DNA from: an uncultured Ruminococcus sp.
GTDB lineage: Bacteria; Bacillota; Clostridia; Oscillospirales; Ruminococcaceae
NCBI GenBank assembly: GCA_900539835.1
Contig: UQDR01000006.1
Coordinates: 1-64,000, forward strand
Direction: 5' to 3'
Length of the DNA stretch: 64,000 nucleotides
The translations under genes were made by a program, and so were the position numbers. Of the stretch, positions 33,387 through 40,961 are shown piece by piece; within the stretch, counting starts at the first letter, position 1; every line of letters begins with the position of its first letter. The notes beneath the pieces are model-generated. The model did no database searches and had not been told where the DNA came from. It saw only the letters and a program-made list of their open reading frames with translations.

Positions 33387-33533
33387 ATGCGGAACAAAAC
33401 GGAACAAATGAAACTAAAATTAAGAAACAACCTCAGTAAACCTGAAATTCAAAAATACACTTTAAGCAAAGAGGAAGCAGAGAGAATGTTGACAAAGATT
33501 GAAAAAGTATTTTCAAGTCAAGAAACAGGCTAA
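33387..33533 (+). CDS. Short hypothetical ORF
   Basis: 48 codons (MRNKTEQMKLKLRNN...), charged and helical, with EIQKYTLSKEEAERMLTKIEKVF. An internal ATG at 33408 is an alternative start. The ribosome site is weak, but a terminator follows at 33632, which supports a plus-strand transcript. Family unknown. Confidence 0.4.
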   Translation: MRNKTEQMKLKLRNNLSKPEIQKYTLSKEEAERMLTKIEKVFSSQETG

Positions 33534-33631
33534 ATGTTAGAGAATGTTAGAGTTGTTCAGACTATAGAACAGATAAAATGCTATTAAATGCTAACCTTTC
33601 AGCATATAAGGGGGGATATAAATTTGAACAT

Positions 33632-33662
33632 AAAAGGGCAAGCCGAAAAGCCTGTCCTTTTT
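33632..33662. terminator. Bidirectional terminator
   Basis: AAAAGGGCAAGC pairs with GCCTGTCCTTTT (11 of 12 positions), T-run on the plus side, TTTT on the minus side. It separates the plus ORF from the minus genes to the right. Confidence 0.65.
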
Positions 33663-33683
33663 ATGCAGTATATAAACATAGCG

Positions 33684-33956
33684 TTAAAGGTTGTCAAATG
33701 CAGTTTCATCTGACTGACTTTCAGCTTCTCTTAACTGTTTTGAATTTTCCTTGTAATATTCAAATAGTGTTTCACATTGTTTCATCAAGTCACAGCCCTT
33801 TTCCACGATTATTTCAAAACCTTTGATTGTACTCTGATTTCCGTCTTGGTCAACGGCTAACTGAAACACCATAATAATTCCCCATAATCTTCTTGACTGT
33901 TCCAAAACATTTTCAATATAATGAAATAACTGTGATAAAATATTATCTCTTGTCAT
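33684..33956 (-). CDS. Hypothetical element protein
   Basis: A 90-aa acidic, helical protein (ILSQLFHYIENVLEQSRRLWGIIMVFQLAVDQDG...). No motif is recognised. It is one of three short minus-strand genes in the element (with 33987-34265 and 34398-34673), probably one transcript. An AAAGGATAAA site precedes its ATG. Confidence 0.55.
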   Translation of the reverse strand: MTRDNILSQLFHYIENVLEQSRRLWGIIMVFQLAVDQDGNQSTIKGFEIIVEKGCDLMKQCETLFEYYKENSKQLREAESQSDETAFDNL

Positions 33957-33986
33957 TTAAATTTATCCTTTCTGTATTAACTTTCA

Positions 33987-34265
33987 TCAGCTGATTCCGT
34001 TAAGCCTTAAAGCATACATGAACCCAATTACAAAGCCGTCACGCATATTATAAACTGCGGCATTGAAAAAGTGTCTTTCAAGCTTTATTGCTAAATCTCT
34101 TTCACCAACAGATTTTAATTTATCGTAATCCTTGTACATTTCTTCTCTGCTTTTTATGGCTTCGGAAGATTCAAGTCTTGAAAGAGTTTTGCCATAATCC
34201 GAGTAAATGAAAGTATTATAAATTGATTTTATTTCTTCAATCTGTTTTTGATTTAATTCGTCCAT
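33987..34265 (-). CDS. Hypothetical element protein (DUF6809-like?)
   Basis: A 92-aa soluble helical protein (LNQKQIEEIKSIYNTFIYSDYGKTLSRLE...) ending in FFNAAVYNMRDGFVIGFMYALRL. The terminal FxxGFxxGxxL-like pattern resembles a small family found in Clostridial mobile elements (DUF6809); this is a tentative eye match. A strong plus-strand promoter begins just upstream of its start, facing away. Confidence 0.55.
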   Translation of the reverse strand: MDELNQKQIEEIKSIYNTFIYSDYGKTLSRLESSEAIKSREEMYKDYDKLKSVGERDLAIKLERHFFNAAVYNMRDGFVIGFMYALRLNGIS

Positions 34266-34291
34266 ATTTTAATGCTTCTATCAGATTAATC

Positions 34292-34397
34292 TTGACAAAC
34301 AGCCCTCAAAGTGTTATTATACAGTTAAGGACGGAATGTCTGTGTACTATGTCTTACATAATCTCTTTGGTCGGGGTGTTATGTAAGGCTCTTTTTC
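34292..34397 (+). ncRNA. Candidate small RNA with consensus promoter
   Basis: TTGACA (34292-34297), exactly 17 bp, TATTAT (34315-34320). After about 30 nt comes a 9-bp stem CTTACATAA (34353-34361)/TTATGTAAG (34379-34387) with a G-rich loop, then GCTCTTTTTCTT. The predicted transcript is about 70 nt, in the gap between two minus-strand genes. No ORF. Confidence 0.55.
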
Positions 34398-34673
34398 TTA
34401 TGCAACGGTAAATTTCTTATATTCGGTAGGCTTGCAGTATTGGCTGTATAGTTCTGAATGTGTTTCTTTAAATGCTTTACTGTCAAATCTGCTTGACTTA
34501 ACCGTCTTGTATCTGATTTTGAAGATGTCAACATTTATTTCGTCAACTTCTCTTGTCAGCATATCAGCTTTTATTTCATTTTCGATAGCGGTTGCTTCTG
34601 CTTGCAAGGCTTCAATTTCAGCCCTCAGTTCTTTTAAGGTTCTGACCTTGCTTGTGATTTCGTGTGTACTCAT
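34398..34673 (-). CDS. Hypothetical phage-like coiled-coil protein
   Basis: A 91-aa protein. A long N-terminal coiled coil (VRTLKELRAEIEALQAEATAIENEIKADML, about 9-38) is followed by a small basic domain (FKIRYKTVKSSRFDSKAFKETHSELYSQYCKPTEYKKF). Similar proteins occur in Clostridial phages and elements near replication or recombination genes; function unproven. ATG 34673 is preferred over the TTG at 34679 because AAAGGAG lies 9 bases upstream. Confidence 0.65.
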   Translation of the reverse strand: MSTHEITSKVRTLKELRAEIEALQAEATAIENEIKADMLTREVDEINVDIFKIRYKTVKSSRFDSKAFKETHSELYSQYCKPTEYKKFTVA

Positions 34674-34851
34674 AATCAAGTACTCCTTTCAAATAATATT
34701 TTGTGTGATGAAGTTTTAAGTCTAAACCCTCATGTAAACCTCAGTTCTTTTCGGTGGCTGAAACCTGTTGCTGTTAGGTAGCTTCGCCCCGTCCGTTTCG
34801 TGGTTGCTCCAGTAAGTAAGTTCGTTTCCCTTACTGTGATTATATTATAGC

Positions 34852-34933
34852 ATATTGCATTCGATATATCAATAGGCAAAATAGACAATATTGCATTCGA
34901 TATATTGTGCAATATGCATATTGCATTCGATAT
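34852..34933. promoter_or_regulatory. Three identical 16-bp operator-like repeats
   Basis: ATATTGCATTCGATAT occurs three times: 34852-34867, 34888-34903 and 34918-34933. The third covers the -35 of the DUF4160 promoter (TTGCAT at 34921). Likely autoregulatory operators of the downstream cassette. Confidence 0.75.
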
Positions 34934-34949
34934 TAATATATAGTATAAT
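34921..34949 (+). promoter_or_regulatory. Promoter of the DUF4160 cassette
   Basis: TTGCAT (34921-34926), 17-bp spacer, TATAAT (34944-34949), 25 bp before the start codon; -35 lies inside the third repeat. Confidence 0.75.
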
Positions 34950-34974
34950 AAAAACATAGAAAGAGGTGGTACAA

Positions 34975-35232
34975 ATGCCGACAATATCAATGTTTTATGG
35001 TATTTTGGTTAGAATGTTTTTCGATGATCACAATCCGCCACATATACATGCCATATATGGCAACGAAAAAGCCTGCTATGACTTTAATGGTGAAGTAATA
35101 GAGGGTAAATTACCGCTTAAACAGCATAAACTTGTGGTTGCATGGATTGAGATACACAAAGATGAACTAATAGCTAACTGGAAGCTTGCACATGATAGCG
35201 AACCATTATTTAAAATTGAGCCTTTGAAATAA
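34975..35232 (+). CDS. DUF4160 domain protein
   Basis: An 85-aa protein matching DUF4160 throughout: PTISMFYGILVRMFFDDHNPPHIHAIYGNEKACYDFNGEVIEGKLP, then KLVVAWIEIHKDELIANWKLA. The DHNPPHIHA motif is the family hallmark. ATG 34975 follows AAGAGGTGG; a GTG at 34966 is less likely. DUF4160 is usually paired with DUF2442, as here, and the pair has been suggested to act like toxin-antitoxin modules. Its biochemistry is not established. Confidence 0.9.
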   Translation: MPTISMFYGILVRMFFDDHNPPHIHAIYGNEKACYDFNGEVIEGKLPLKQHKLVVAWIEIHKDELIANWKLAHDSEPLFKIEPLK

Positions 35233-35267
35233 GGCTCTTTCTTGCATTATTTAAAAGAGGTGATTTC

Positions 35268-35534
35268 ATGCATGAAGTTGTAAAAGTAATGCCTTTAGAA
35301 AACTACTGTATTCTTGCAGAATTTGAAAATGGTGAAAAACGTATCGGCGATATTAAACCGTTACTTGAAAGAGGTGGCGTATTTTCTTCTTTGAGAGATG
35401 TTAAAATTTTCAATAATGTGTATATCGAGTTTGGTGCGGTTACATGGAAAGATAACAACGGAAATGAAGTTGATATTTGCCCTGATAAACTGTATATGGA
35501 TAGCATACCCTATACCGAAAGGGGTGTTATGTAA
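35268..35534 (+). CDS. DUF2442 domain protein
   Basis: An 88-aa protein with the DUF2442 pattern: VKVMPLENYCILAEFENGEKRIGDIKPLL, then VEIFGAVTWKDNNGNEVDICPDKLY-like strands (here YIEFGAVTWKDNNGNEVDICPDKLYMDS). It follows the DUF4160 gene by 35 bp with AAGAGGTG, and its stop overlaps the next start by one base. Partner of DUF4160 by synteny. Confidence 0.9.
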   Translation: MHEVVKVMPLENYCILAEFENGEKRIGDIKPLLERGGVFSSLRDVKIFNNVYIEFGAVTWKDNNGNEVDICPDKLYMDSIPYTERGVM

Positions 35535-35725
35535 TGCCAGCAAGCAAAGCACAGCAAAAAGCAGTAGCTAAGTATATGAAAGAAAATTACGATAATTTTC
35601 AAATAAGAATGCCTAAAGGTAAGAAAGGAAAAATAAAAGCCCATGCCGAAAGCAAGGGCGAAAGCTTAAATGGTTTTATTAATAAAGCTATTGATGAAAG
35701 AATGGAAAGGGAAAACGATAAATGA
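35534..35725 (+). CDS. Ribbon-helix-helix (Arc-type) DNA-binding protein
   Basis: A 63-aa protein: basic N-terminus (SKAQQKAVAKYMKENYDN), a beta-strand FQIRMPKGKKGKIKAHAESKGESLNGFINKAIDERM with the ribbon-helix-helix spacing, acidic tail. Such proteins are typical antitoxins and autorepressors. It is embedded in the cassette (one-base overlap before, four-base overlap after). The three 16-bp repeats upstream are its most likely operators (inference). Confidence 0.85.
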   Translation: MPASKAQQKAVAKYMKENYDNFQIRMPKGKKGKIKAHAESKGESLNGFINKAIDERMERENDK

Positions 35726-36012
35726 ACATAATAAAATGTAAATTTACAGCAGGAGAAGTTGAATATATTTATAATGCTTTAGACGAATATTATCAAAATG
35801 CTTTTAAATGTGCTGAGTTTGAAAAGTCAGCTCGAAAGGATCGTATTCAGAGAGTAATTGGCGATTTTGCTGAGCCATTCACAAATAGAAGTATTGAACT
35901 TAATGCCAAAAATTTATCTACTCTGCTAACCGCTTCAAGAGAGTACAGCAAAAAAGATTATCAAAAACAAAAGGTAATAAATGAATATTACAAAGCAAGT
36001 CAAGAAACTTAA
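35722..36012 (+). CDS. Hypothetical last gene of the DUF4160 cassette
   Basis: A 96-aa soluble, charged, helical protein (FTAGEVEYIYNALDEYYQNAFKCAEFEKSARKDRIQRVIGDF...). No family recognised. The ATGA overlap with the RHH gene indicates coupled translation, so it may be the partner (for example an effector) of that protein. A terminator follows 12 bp later. Confidence 0.65.
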   Translation: MNIIKCKFTAGEVEYIYNALDEYYQNAFKCAEFEKSARKDRIQRVIGDFAEPFTNRSIELNAKNLSTLLTASREYSKKDYQKQKVINEYYKASQET

Positions 36013-36023
36013 TAACACAAAAC

Positions 36024-36060
36024 AAGCAGACACGTTCAAAAGAATATGTCTGCTTTTTTA
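36024..36060 (+). terminator. Terminator of the DUF4160 cassette
   Basis: AAGCAGACA (36024-36032)/TGTCTGCTT (36047-36055), then TTTTTA. It shares the AAGCAGACAC stem with the hairpin at 25500 outside the left end. Confidence 0.8.
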
Positions 36061-36076
36061 TTGGTTTTTTTGAAAT

Positions 36077-36096
36077 AGTGGGACAAAAGTGGGACA
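36077..36096 (+). other. Candidate integrase arm sites, right
   Basis: Two AGTGGGACA copies spaced 11 bp apart, matching the pair at 25981-26000 in sequence, spacing and direction. Confidence 0.55.
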
Positions 36097-36122
36097 AAAA
36101 CTATTTTCAGAGCAAATAAAAA

Positions 36123-36148
36123 CGCACCTTAACAATAGTTAAAGTGCG
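36123..36148 (-). terminator. Terminator after tRNA-fMet
   Basis: CGCACCTTAAC/GTTAAAGTGCG stem, followed on the minus strand by TTTTTATTT. It belongs to the element and ends the restored tRNA transcript. Confidence 0.75.
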
Positions 36149-36157
36149 TAAATACGT

Positions 36158-36234
<77 letters not shown>

Positions 36235-36261
36235 ATATGCTCAATTTCTGAGTGCTTATTA

Positions 36262-36290
36262 ATTATATCACCTTTTCTTTCGATTGTCAA
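36262..36290 (-). promoter_or_regulatory. tRNA-fMet promoter
   Basis: Minus strand TTGACA (36290-36285), 17-bp spacer, TATAAT (36267-36262): perfect consensus. Confidence 0.85.
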
Positions 36291-36397
36291 TAGATTTTCG
36301 TAAAAAATTTGATATTTTTTAATTACTAATTTCGACAATGTTTTTTTGACATAATGTACAAAAATTTTGTCTGATGTTACAAAATTTATTATTTGTC

Positions 36398-36426
36398 TTG
36401 ACAAATAAAATATAGAGATATATAAT
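36398..36426 (+). promoter_or_regulatory. Promoter of the symporter gene
   Basis: TTGACA (36398-36403), 17-bp spacer, TATAAT (36421-36426). The roughly 105-nt leader contains AAAGCAAAG/CTTTGCTTT (about 36442-36491) and TAACGA/TTCGTTA (about 36497-36517) hairpins; no known riboswitch class recognised. Confidence 0.85.
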
Positions 36427-36538
36427 ATAATTGTTTAACAAAGCAAAGCGTAAAAGCATAAAAGGTTTAAAGTGCTGAACTTTGCTTTTGATTTATAACG
36501 AGGGTAGCCTTCGTTAAATTTGTCGGGAGGATATTATA

Positions 36539-38104
36539 ATGATAATGTGGGTAGTGTTGGTGGCATATCTTGTCATCATGATCGGAATCGGCGTTTATTG
36601 CAGAAAGAAAACGTCAAATGTTAATGACTTTGTTCTTGGCGGAAGAAATATAGGCGGTTGGTTTACTGCTTTTGCTTATGGAACTTCCTATTTCTCTGCT
36701 GTTGTTTTTATAGGATATGCCGGACAGTTTGGATGGCTCTATGGTGTATCGGCAACATGGATCGGTATAGGAAATGCATTGATTGGTTCATTGCTTGCAT
36801 GGATCGTTCTGGGAAGAAGAACAAGAATTATGTCTAAGCATCTTCAGGCTTCAACAATGCCTGAGTTCTTTGAGAAAAGATATAATTCTAAGGCTCTGAA
36901 AACTTTCTCAGCGCTGATTGTTTTCGTGTTTCTGATTCCATATACAGCTTCAGTTTATAACGGACTTTCAAGATTGTTCGAGTCTGCCTTCCATATTCCG
37001 TATAAGTGGTGTATAATCGGAATGGCTGTATTTACCGCTATTTATGTTATTGTGGGCGGATATAAGGCAACAGCTATTAACGATTTTGTTCAGGGACTGA
37101 TCATGCTTGCCGGAATTTCAGCAGTTGTAATCTGTGCTATAAACAATAAAGGCGGTTTGTCATCAGCATTTGAACAGATGAAGCTTATTCCAAATGATAA
37201 GACAGGAGTTTCGGGAGATTACGGTTCGATATTCGGTCCTGACCCGATTAACCTTATCGGTGTTGTTATTCTGACATCTCTGGGTACATGGGGACTCCCT
37301 CAGATGGTACAGAAGTTCTATGCAATTAAAGATGATGCTGCAATTAAAAGAGGAAGTATAATTTCTACTATATTTGCATTGGTTGTCGCAGGAGGTTCTT
37401 ATTTCCTCGGCGGATTCGGAAGATTGTTCTCTACGCTTTCAGGAGAAGAGGGAAAAAATGCAATATCTATTCTTAGCAACGGTAAGCCCGATTATGATTC
37501 CATAATTCCGTCAGTTTTAAATACTGCTTTGCCTGAAATCCTTATGGGTATTGTTATAGTGCTTGTGCTTTCAGCTTCAATGTCAACTCTCTCCTCGCTT
37601 GTATTGGCTTCAAGCTCAACATTGACAATCGACCTTGTGAAACCAAGAATGAAAAATGGCATGGACGAAAAGAAACAGGTTCTCTGGATTAGAATATTCA
37701 TTGCATTGTTCCTTATTATTTCAGTTGTAATTGCTATGAATAAGAATGCATATATCTCTACTCTCATGTCAATTTCATGGGGAGCACTTGCAGGAGCATT
37801 CCTTGCACCATTTATGTATGGTCTGTTCTCTAAAAAGATTACTAAAGCCGCAGTTTGGGCAAGCCTTATCTCAGGTGTTGGCATAACTGTTGTACATATG
37901 TGTCTGTTCAGCCTTGGCTGGTTCCCGGAGCTTGTTGAAACGGTTGCTTCAAAGGACTGGAAGCTAAGCGTTATGTCACCTCTTAATGCAGGAGCATTCG
38001 CTATGCTGTTCGGACTTGTTCTCGTTCCAATAGTAAGTCTCTTTACAAAGCAGAAAGAGGAAGACAAAAAGAATACCGAAGAGGTTTTCACTTGTTTTAA
38101 TTAA
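36539..38104 (+). CDS. Sodium:solute symporter (SSS family)
   Basis: A 521-aa protein with about 13 membrane helices. The family opening LVIMIGIGVYCRKKTSNVNDFVLGGRNIGGW, the FSAVVFIGYAGQFGWLYG segment and ASMSTLSSLVLASSSTLTIDL (Na2-site Ser/Thr region) place it with proline/pantothenate-type symporters. The substrate is not determined. GGGAGG lies 8 bases before the ATG. Single-gene unit with its own consensus promoter, hairpin leader and terminator. Confidence 0.9.
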   Translation: MIMWVVLVAYLVIMIGIGVYCRKKTSNVNDFVLGGRNIGGWFTAFAYGTSYFSAVVFIGYAGQFGWLYGVSATWIGIGNALIGSLLAWIVLGRRTRIMSKHLQASTMPEFFEKRYNSKALKTFSALIVFVFLIPYTASVYNGLSRLFESAFHIPYKWCIIGMAVFTAIYVIVGGYKATAINDFVQGLIMLAGISAVVICAINNKGGLSSAFEQMKLIPNDKTGVSGDYGSIFGPDPINLIGVVILTSLGTWGLPQMVQKFYAIKDDAAIKRGSIISTIFALVVAGGSYFLGGFGRLFSTLSGEEGKNAISILSNGKPDYDSIIPSVLNTALPEILMGIVIVLVLSASMSTLSSLVLASSSTLTIDLVKPRMKNGMDEKKQVLWIRIFIALFLIISVVIAMNKNAYISTLMSISWGALAGAFLAPFMYGLFSKKITKAAVWASLISGVGITVVHMCLFSLGWFPELVETVASKDWKLSVMSPLNAGAFAMLFGLVLVPIVSLFTKQKEEDKKNTEEVFTCFN

Positions 38105-38113
38105 GTATAAGCT

Positions 38114-38146
38114 AACCGCACGTTTTGATAAGAAGCGTGCGGTTTT
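38114..38146 (+). terminator. Terminator after the symporter gene
   Basis: AACCGCACG/CGTGCGGTT stem followed by TTT. Confidence 0.85.
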
Positions 38147-38189
38147 TGTGCATTTTAACTTAGAAAATTTGCAGGTTGTAGGATTATTG

Positions 38190-38218
38190 TTGACAGAAAT
38201 TTGTGCACAGATTATAAT
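38190..38218 (+). promoter_or_regulatory. Promoter of the LytTR-ABC operon
   Basis: TTGACA (38190-38195), 17-bp spacer, TATAAT (38213-38218): perfect consensus. Confidence 0.85.
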
Positions 38219-38251
38219 AAAATTAATGATGCATAATGGAGATTAAAGCAT

Positions 38252-38689
38252 ATGATTTTTAAGCTTGTAAAGGATGAATCATGTCAGGAAGCAGAAGTTA
38301 CACTGAAATGTGCCGTGATTGATGAACACATACGTCAGCTTGCTGAGAATATAAAGAACCTTGATTTTACTATTAAGTGCAAAGATAAAAATGGGTATAT
38401 AAATCTTAATTTAAATGATATATATTATTTTGAATCTGTTGATGATAAAACTTTTGTTTATCTTAAAGATAAGATATATGAGTGTAGTTATAAGCTGTAT
38501 GAAATTGAGCAATATTGTGCCGTTACAGGTCTTGTAAGAATAAGCAGAAGCACAGTCGTAAACATATACAAAATACGTAGTGTTAAATCTTCTTTTAACG
38601 GAAGATTTTCAGCAAAGCTTATAAACGACGAGGTATTGATTATAAACAGGCACTATGTTTCGGATTTTAAAAAGAAATTCGGTATCTGA
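38252..38689 (+). CDS. LytTR DNA-binding regulator
   Basis: A 145-aa protein. After about 45 N-terminal residues comes a LytTR domain (about 48-145) with INLNLNDIYYFESVDDKTFVYLKDKIYECSYKLYEIE, FVRISRSTVVNIYKI-like (here LVRISRSTVVNIYKIRSV) and the terminal LINDEVLIINRHYVSDFKKKF. No receiver domain. It is the first gene of a common Firmicute cassette (LytTR, DUF3021, ABC ATPase, ABC-2 permease) and probably autoregulates it. Confidence 0.92.
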   Translation: MIFKLVKDESCQEAEVTLKCAVIDEHIRQLAENIKNLDFTIKCKDKNGYINLNLNDIYYFESVDDKTFVYLKDKIYECSYKLYEIEQYCAVTGLVRISRSTVVNIYKIRSVKSSFNGRFSAKLINDEVLIINRHYVSDFKKKFGI

Positions 38690-38710
38690 TATATCTGAGA
38701 GGTGAAAGTT

Positions 38711-39130
38711 TTGAAAACTTTTAAATATTACTTTACTATATCATGCATATCCTTTACTTTTATAATATTGATTAATGTATTATTGAATTTGGATTTATTA
38801 AATGCAGAGTTTAGCCTTAGAGAACTTGCACAGCTTTTCATATGTACATCATTAATTGCAATATTAATGTATTTTACTGATAAGCTTAATATTAAAACAC
38901 GCCCTGTATCTATGCTTGTGGATTTATTAGATATTTGTGCAGTAATGTATATAGTCGGTATGGGACTGTTTAAAATGTTTGCTCCAAGTCTGCAAAACGT
39001 GATAATTAATCTTGTGGTAATTGTTTCTGTCTATTTTCTCACCTTTGCGGTAATGGTGTTTGATGACAGAAATGCTGTAAGATTTATAAATAAAAAGCTT
39101 GAAAAAATGAACGGAGATGAAATTAAATGA
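38711..39130 (+). CDS. DUF3021 family membrane protein
   Basis: About 139 aa with four membrane helices (FTISCISFTFIILINVLL, LFICTSLIAILMYF, LLDICAVMYIVGMGL, VVIVSVYFLTFAVMVF) and a basic C-terminus. DUF3021 proteins accompany LytTR regulators and may relay a membrane signal. TTG 38711 is favoured by AGAGGTG spacing; GTG at 38702 is the alternative. Its end overlaps the ATPase start by 4 bp. Confidence 0.85.
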   Translation: MKTFKYYFTISCISFTFIILINVLLNLDLLNAEFSLRELAQLFICTSLIAILMYFTDKLNIKTRPVSMLVDLLDICAVMYIVGMGLFKMFAPSLQNVIINLVVIVSVYFLTFAVMVFDDRNAVRFINKKLEKMNGDEIK

Positions 39131-40041
39131 GCCATATTATCCAAGTTAAAAATCTGAAGAAGTCTTATGGTGCAGTAGAGGCAGTTAAGGGAATAGATTT
39201 TTATGTGGAAAAGGGGCAGCTTTTTGCTTTTCTCGGACCAAATGGAGCTGGAAAATCTACAACTATTGATATGCTTTGTACATTTTTGAAGCCTGACAGC
39301 GGAGAGGTGGTTGTGGACGGCTATGTACTTGGCAAAGACGATAATGGCATTCGTAATTCTATCGGAGCTGTCTTTCAGGACGGATTGTTAGATAAATTGC
39401 TTACTGTAGAGGAAAATCTCAAAATGAGAGGAAGCCTTTACGGTAAAAAAGGTGCTGAGCTTAAAGAAGCTGTGGATAAAGCTTGTGAGGCAACAGGCAT
39501 AACTAATATTATGAAACGTCAATATGGTAAATTGTCAGGAGGTCAGCGCAGACGCTGTGATATTGCAAGAGCGTTGATTAATTCTCCTAAAATTCTTTTC
39601 CTTGACGAACCTACAACGGGACTTGATCCTCAAACCAGAAAAAATGTTTGGGAAACAATAACACAGCTTCAGAAAAAACTTAATATGACTATTTTTCTTA
39701 CAACGCACTATATGGAAGAAGCCGCAAACGCAGACTATGTTATCATAATTGATGACGGAAAGATTTCTGCACAGGGAACTCCTTTGCAGCTAAAAGAAAA
39801 GTATACATCAGATAAAGCGATAATGGAATGCAATCAAGTGGAATCTGTAGAAAAGATACTCATTGAAAAGAATGCTGATTATAGCCGTCAGGGAAGTGTT
39901 ATAACTGTAAAATTTGCATACTCAAAGGATGCCATAGATATTCTCTCTCTTTGCCGTGACTATATAAACAGCTTTGGGGTTCTAAGCGGAACAATGGATG
40001 ATGTTTTTATTGAAGTAACAGGAAAGGAGATAAGAGAATGA
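39127..40041 (+). CDS. ABC transporter ATP-binding protein
   Basis: A 304-aa ABC-2-type exporter ATPase: Walker A GPNGAGKST, Q-loop VFQDG, signature LSGGQRRR, Walker B ILFLDEPTTGLD, H-loop TTHYMEE, then a C-terminal extension of about 90 aa. It energizes the permease encoded next (4-bp overlap). Drug or peptide export is the usual role; the substrate is unknown. Confidence 0.93.
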   Translation: MSHIIQVKNLKKSYGAVEAVKGIDFYVEKGQLFAFLGPNGAGKSTTIDMLCTFLKPDSGEVVVDGYVLGKDDNGIRNSIGAVFQDGLLDKLLTVEENLKMRGSLYGKKGAELKEAVDKACEATGITNIMKRQYGKLSGGQRRRCDIARALINSPKILFLDEPTTGLDPQTRKNVWETITQLQKKLNMTIFLTTHYMEEAANADYVIIIDDGKISAQGTPLQLKEKYTSDKAIMECNQVESVEKILIEKNADYSRQGSVITVKFAYSKDAIDILSLCRDYINSFGVLSGTMDDVFIEVTGKEIRE

Positions 40042-40892
40042 TAAATTTAGCAAAACGAAATCTGAAAATGTTTTTCAGAGATAAAACAGGTGTTTTCTTT
40101 TCTCTTTTGGGAGTACTTATTGTAATTGCACTGTTTGCGTTTTTTCTGGGTGATACATATCAAGAATCCATGCAGGACATCAAAGATGCAGATCAGCTTA
40201 TAAACAGCTGGATAGTAGCAGGAATTTTAGCAATAACTTCAGTAACCACAGCAATGGGAGCATTCGGCTCAATGGTTGACGACAAAGCAAAAAATATAAC
40301 AAAGGATTTTTATTCATCACCGATTAAGAGAAAAAGCCTTGTGATGGGATATATCACAAGTTCATTTCTTATTGGTTTGATTATGACACTTATTGCTTTT
40401 ATTCTTGGCGAGTTGTATATCGTGATGAAAGGCGGAGAGCTGCTTGCACCGTTAGCTATAATAAAGTCGCTTGTCATAATAACGCTGACATCGCTTTCAA
40501 ATACAGCTATGGTCTTGTTTATAGTATCGTTCCTAAGCAGCAGTACAGCATATTCAACTGCAAGCACAGTTGCGGGAACAATGATAGGCTTTGTGACCGG
40601 AATATATGTGCCGATAGGAAATTTTGCAGATTCAATTCAGTATTTTATAAAATTATTCCCTACATCTCATGGAGCAGCACTTTTAAGGCAAACCATTATG
40701 GAGGTACCCATGTCAAATTCGTTTGACAGCGTACCCGACAAATATGTGGAAGAGTTTAAGGAAGTTCTCGGGGTTACATTTAAATTTGGTGATAGTGAAG
40801 TGAGCCAGCTTATCAGTGTGCTGATATTGGTTGCATCAATAGTTCTGTTTTCCTTACTTTCTGTTGTAAGTCTTTCAAGAAAGAAAAAATAA
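40038..40892 (+). CDS. ABC-2 type transporter permease
   Basis: A 284-aa protein: basic N-terminus (AKRNLKMFFRDKTGVFFSLL), six membrane helices, and the GFVTGIYVPIGNF segment typical of DrrB-like ABC-2 permeases. It is the last gene of the LytTR cassette; a terminator follows. Five bases after its stop lies TATAACTTAGGCAAG, the end module of the repeat element. Confidence 0.9.
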   Translation: MINLAKRNLKMFFRDKTGVFFSLLGVLIVIALFAFFLGDTYQESMQDIKDADQLINSWIVAGILAITSVTTAMGAFGSMVDDKAKNITKDFYSSPIKRKSLVMGYITSSFLIGLIMTLIAFILGELYIVMKGGELLAPLAIIKSLVIITLTSLSNTAMVLFIVSFLSSSTAYSTASTVAGTMIGFVTGIYVPIGNFADSIQYFIKLFPTSHGAALLRQTIMEVPMSNSFDSVPDKYVEEFKEVLGVTFKFGDSEVSQLISVLILVASIVLFSLLSVVSLSRKKK

Positions 40893-40896
40893 ATAT

Positions 40897-40911
40897 AACT
40901 TAGGCAAGTCA
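40897..40911 (+). repeat. Solo end module of the repeat element
   Basis: TATAACTTAGGCAAG, identical to the start of the copy at 7124-7110 (minus). The match ends here and a terminator hairpin follows. Confidence 0.5.
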
Positions 40912-40918
40912 TTATTTT

Positions 40919-40957
40919 AAAACGCCTTTCAGATTTTATTTTCTGAAAGACGTTTTT
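40919..40957. terminator. Bidirectional terminator between the ABC operon and ktrA
   Basis: AAACGCCTTTCAGA pairs with TTCTGAAAGACGTTT (one mismatch); TTTTT on the plus side. Convergent genes on both sides. Confidence 0.8.
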
Positions 40958-40961
40958 GCAG

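Noticed and set aside
33540..33620. Repeats GTTAGAGAATGTTAGAG and similar
   Set aside because: Short, low-complexity and not clearly linked to a gene or promoter; no claim made.
34730..34990. Minus-strand frame of 86 codons upstream of DUF4160
   Set aside because: It is generated by the 16-bp operator repeats (repeated SNAI motifs in translation) and overlaps a clear plus-strand promoter.
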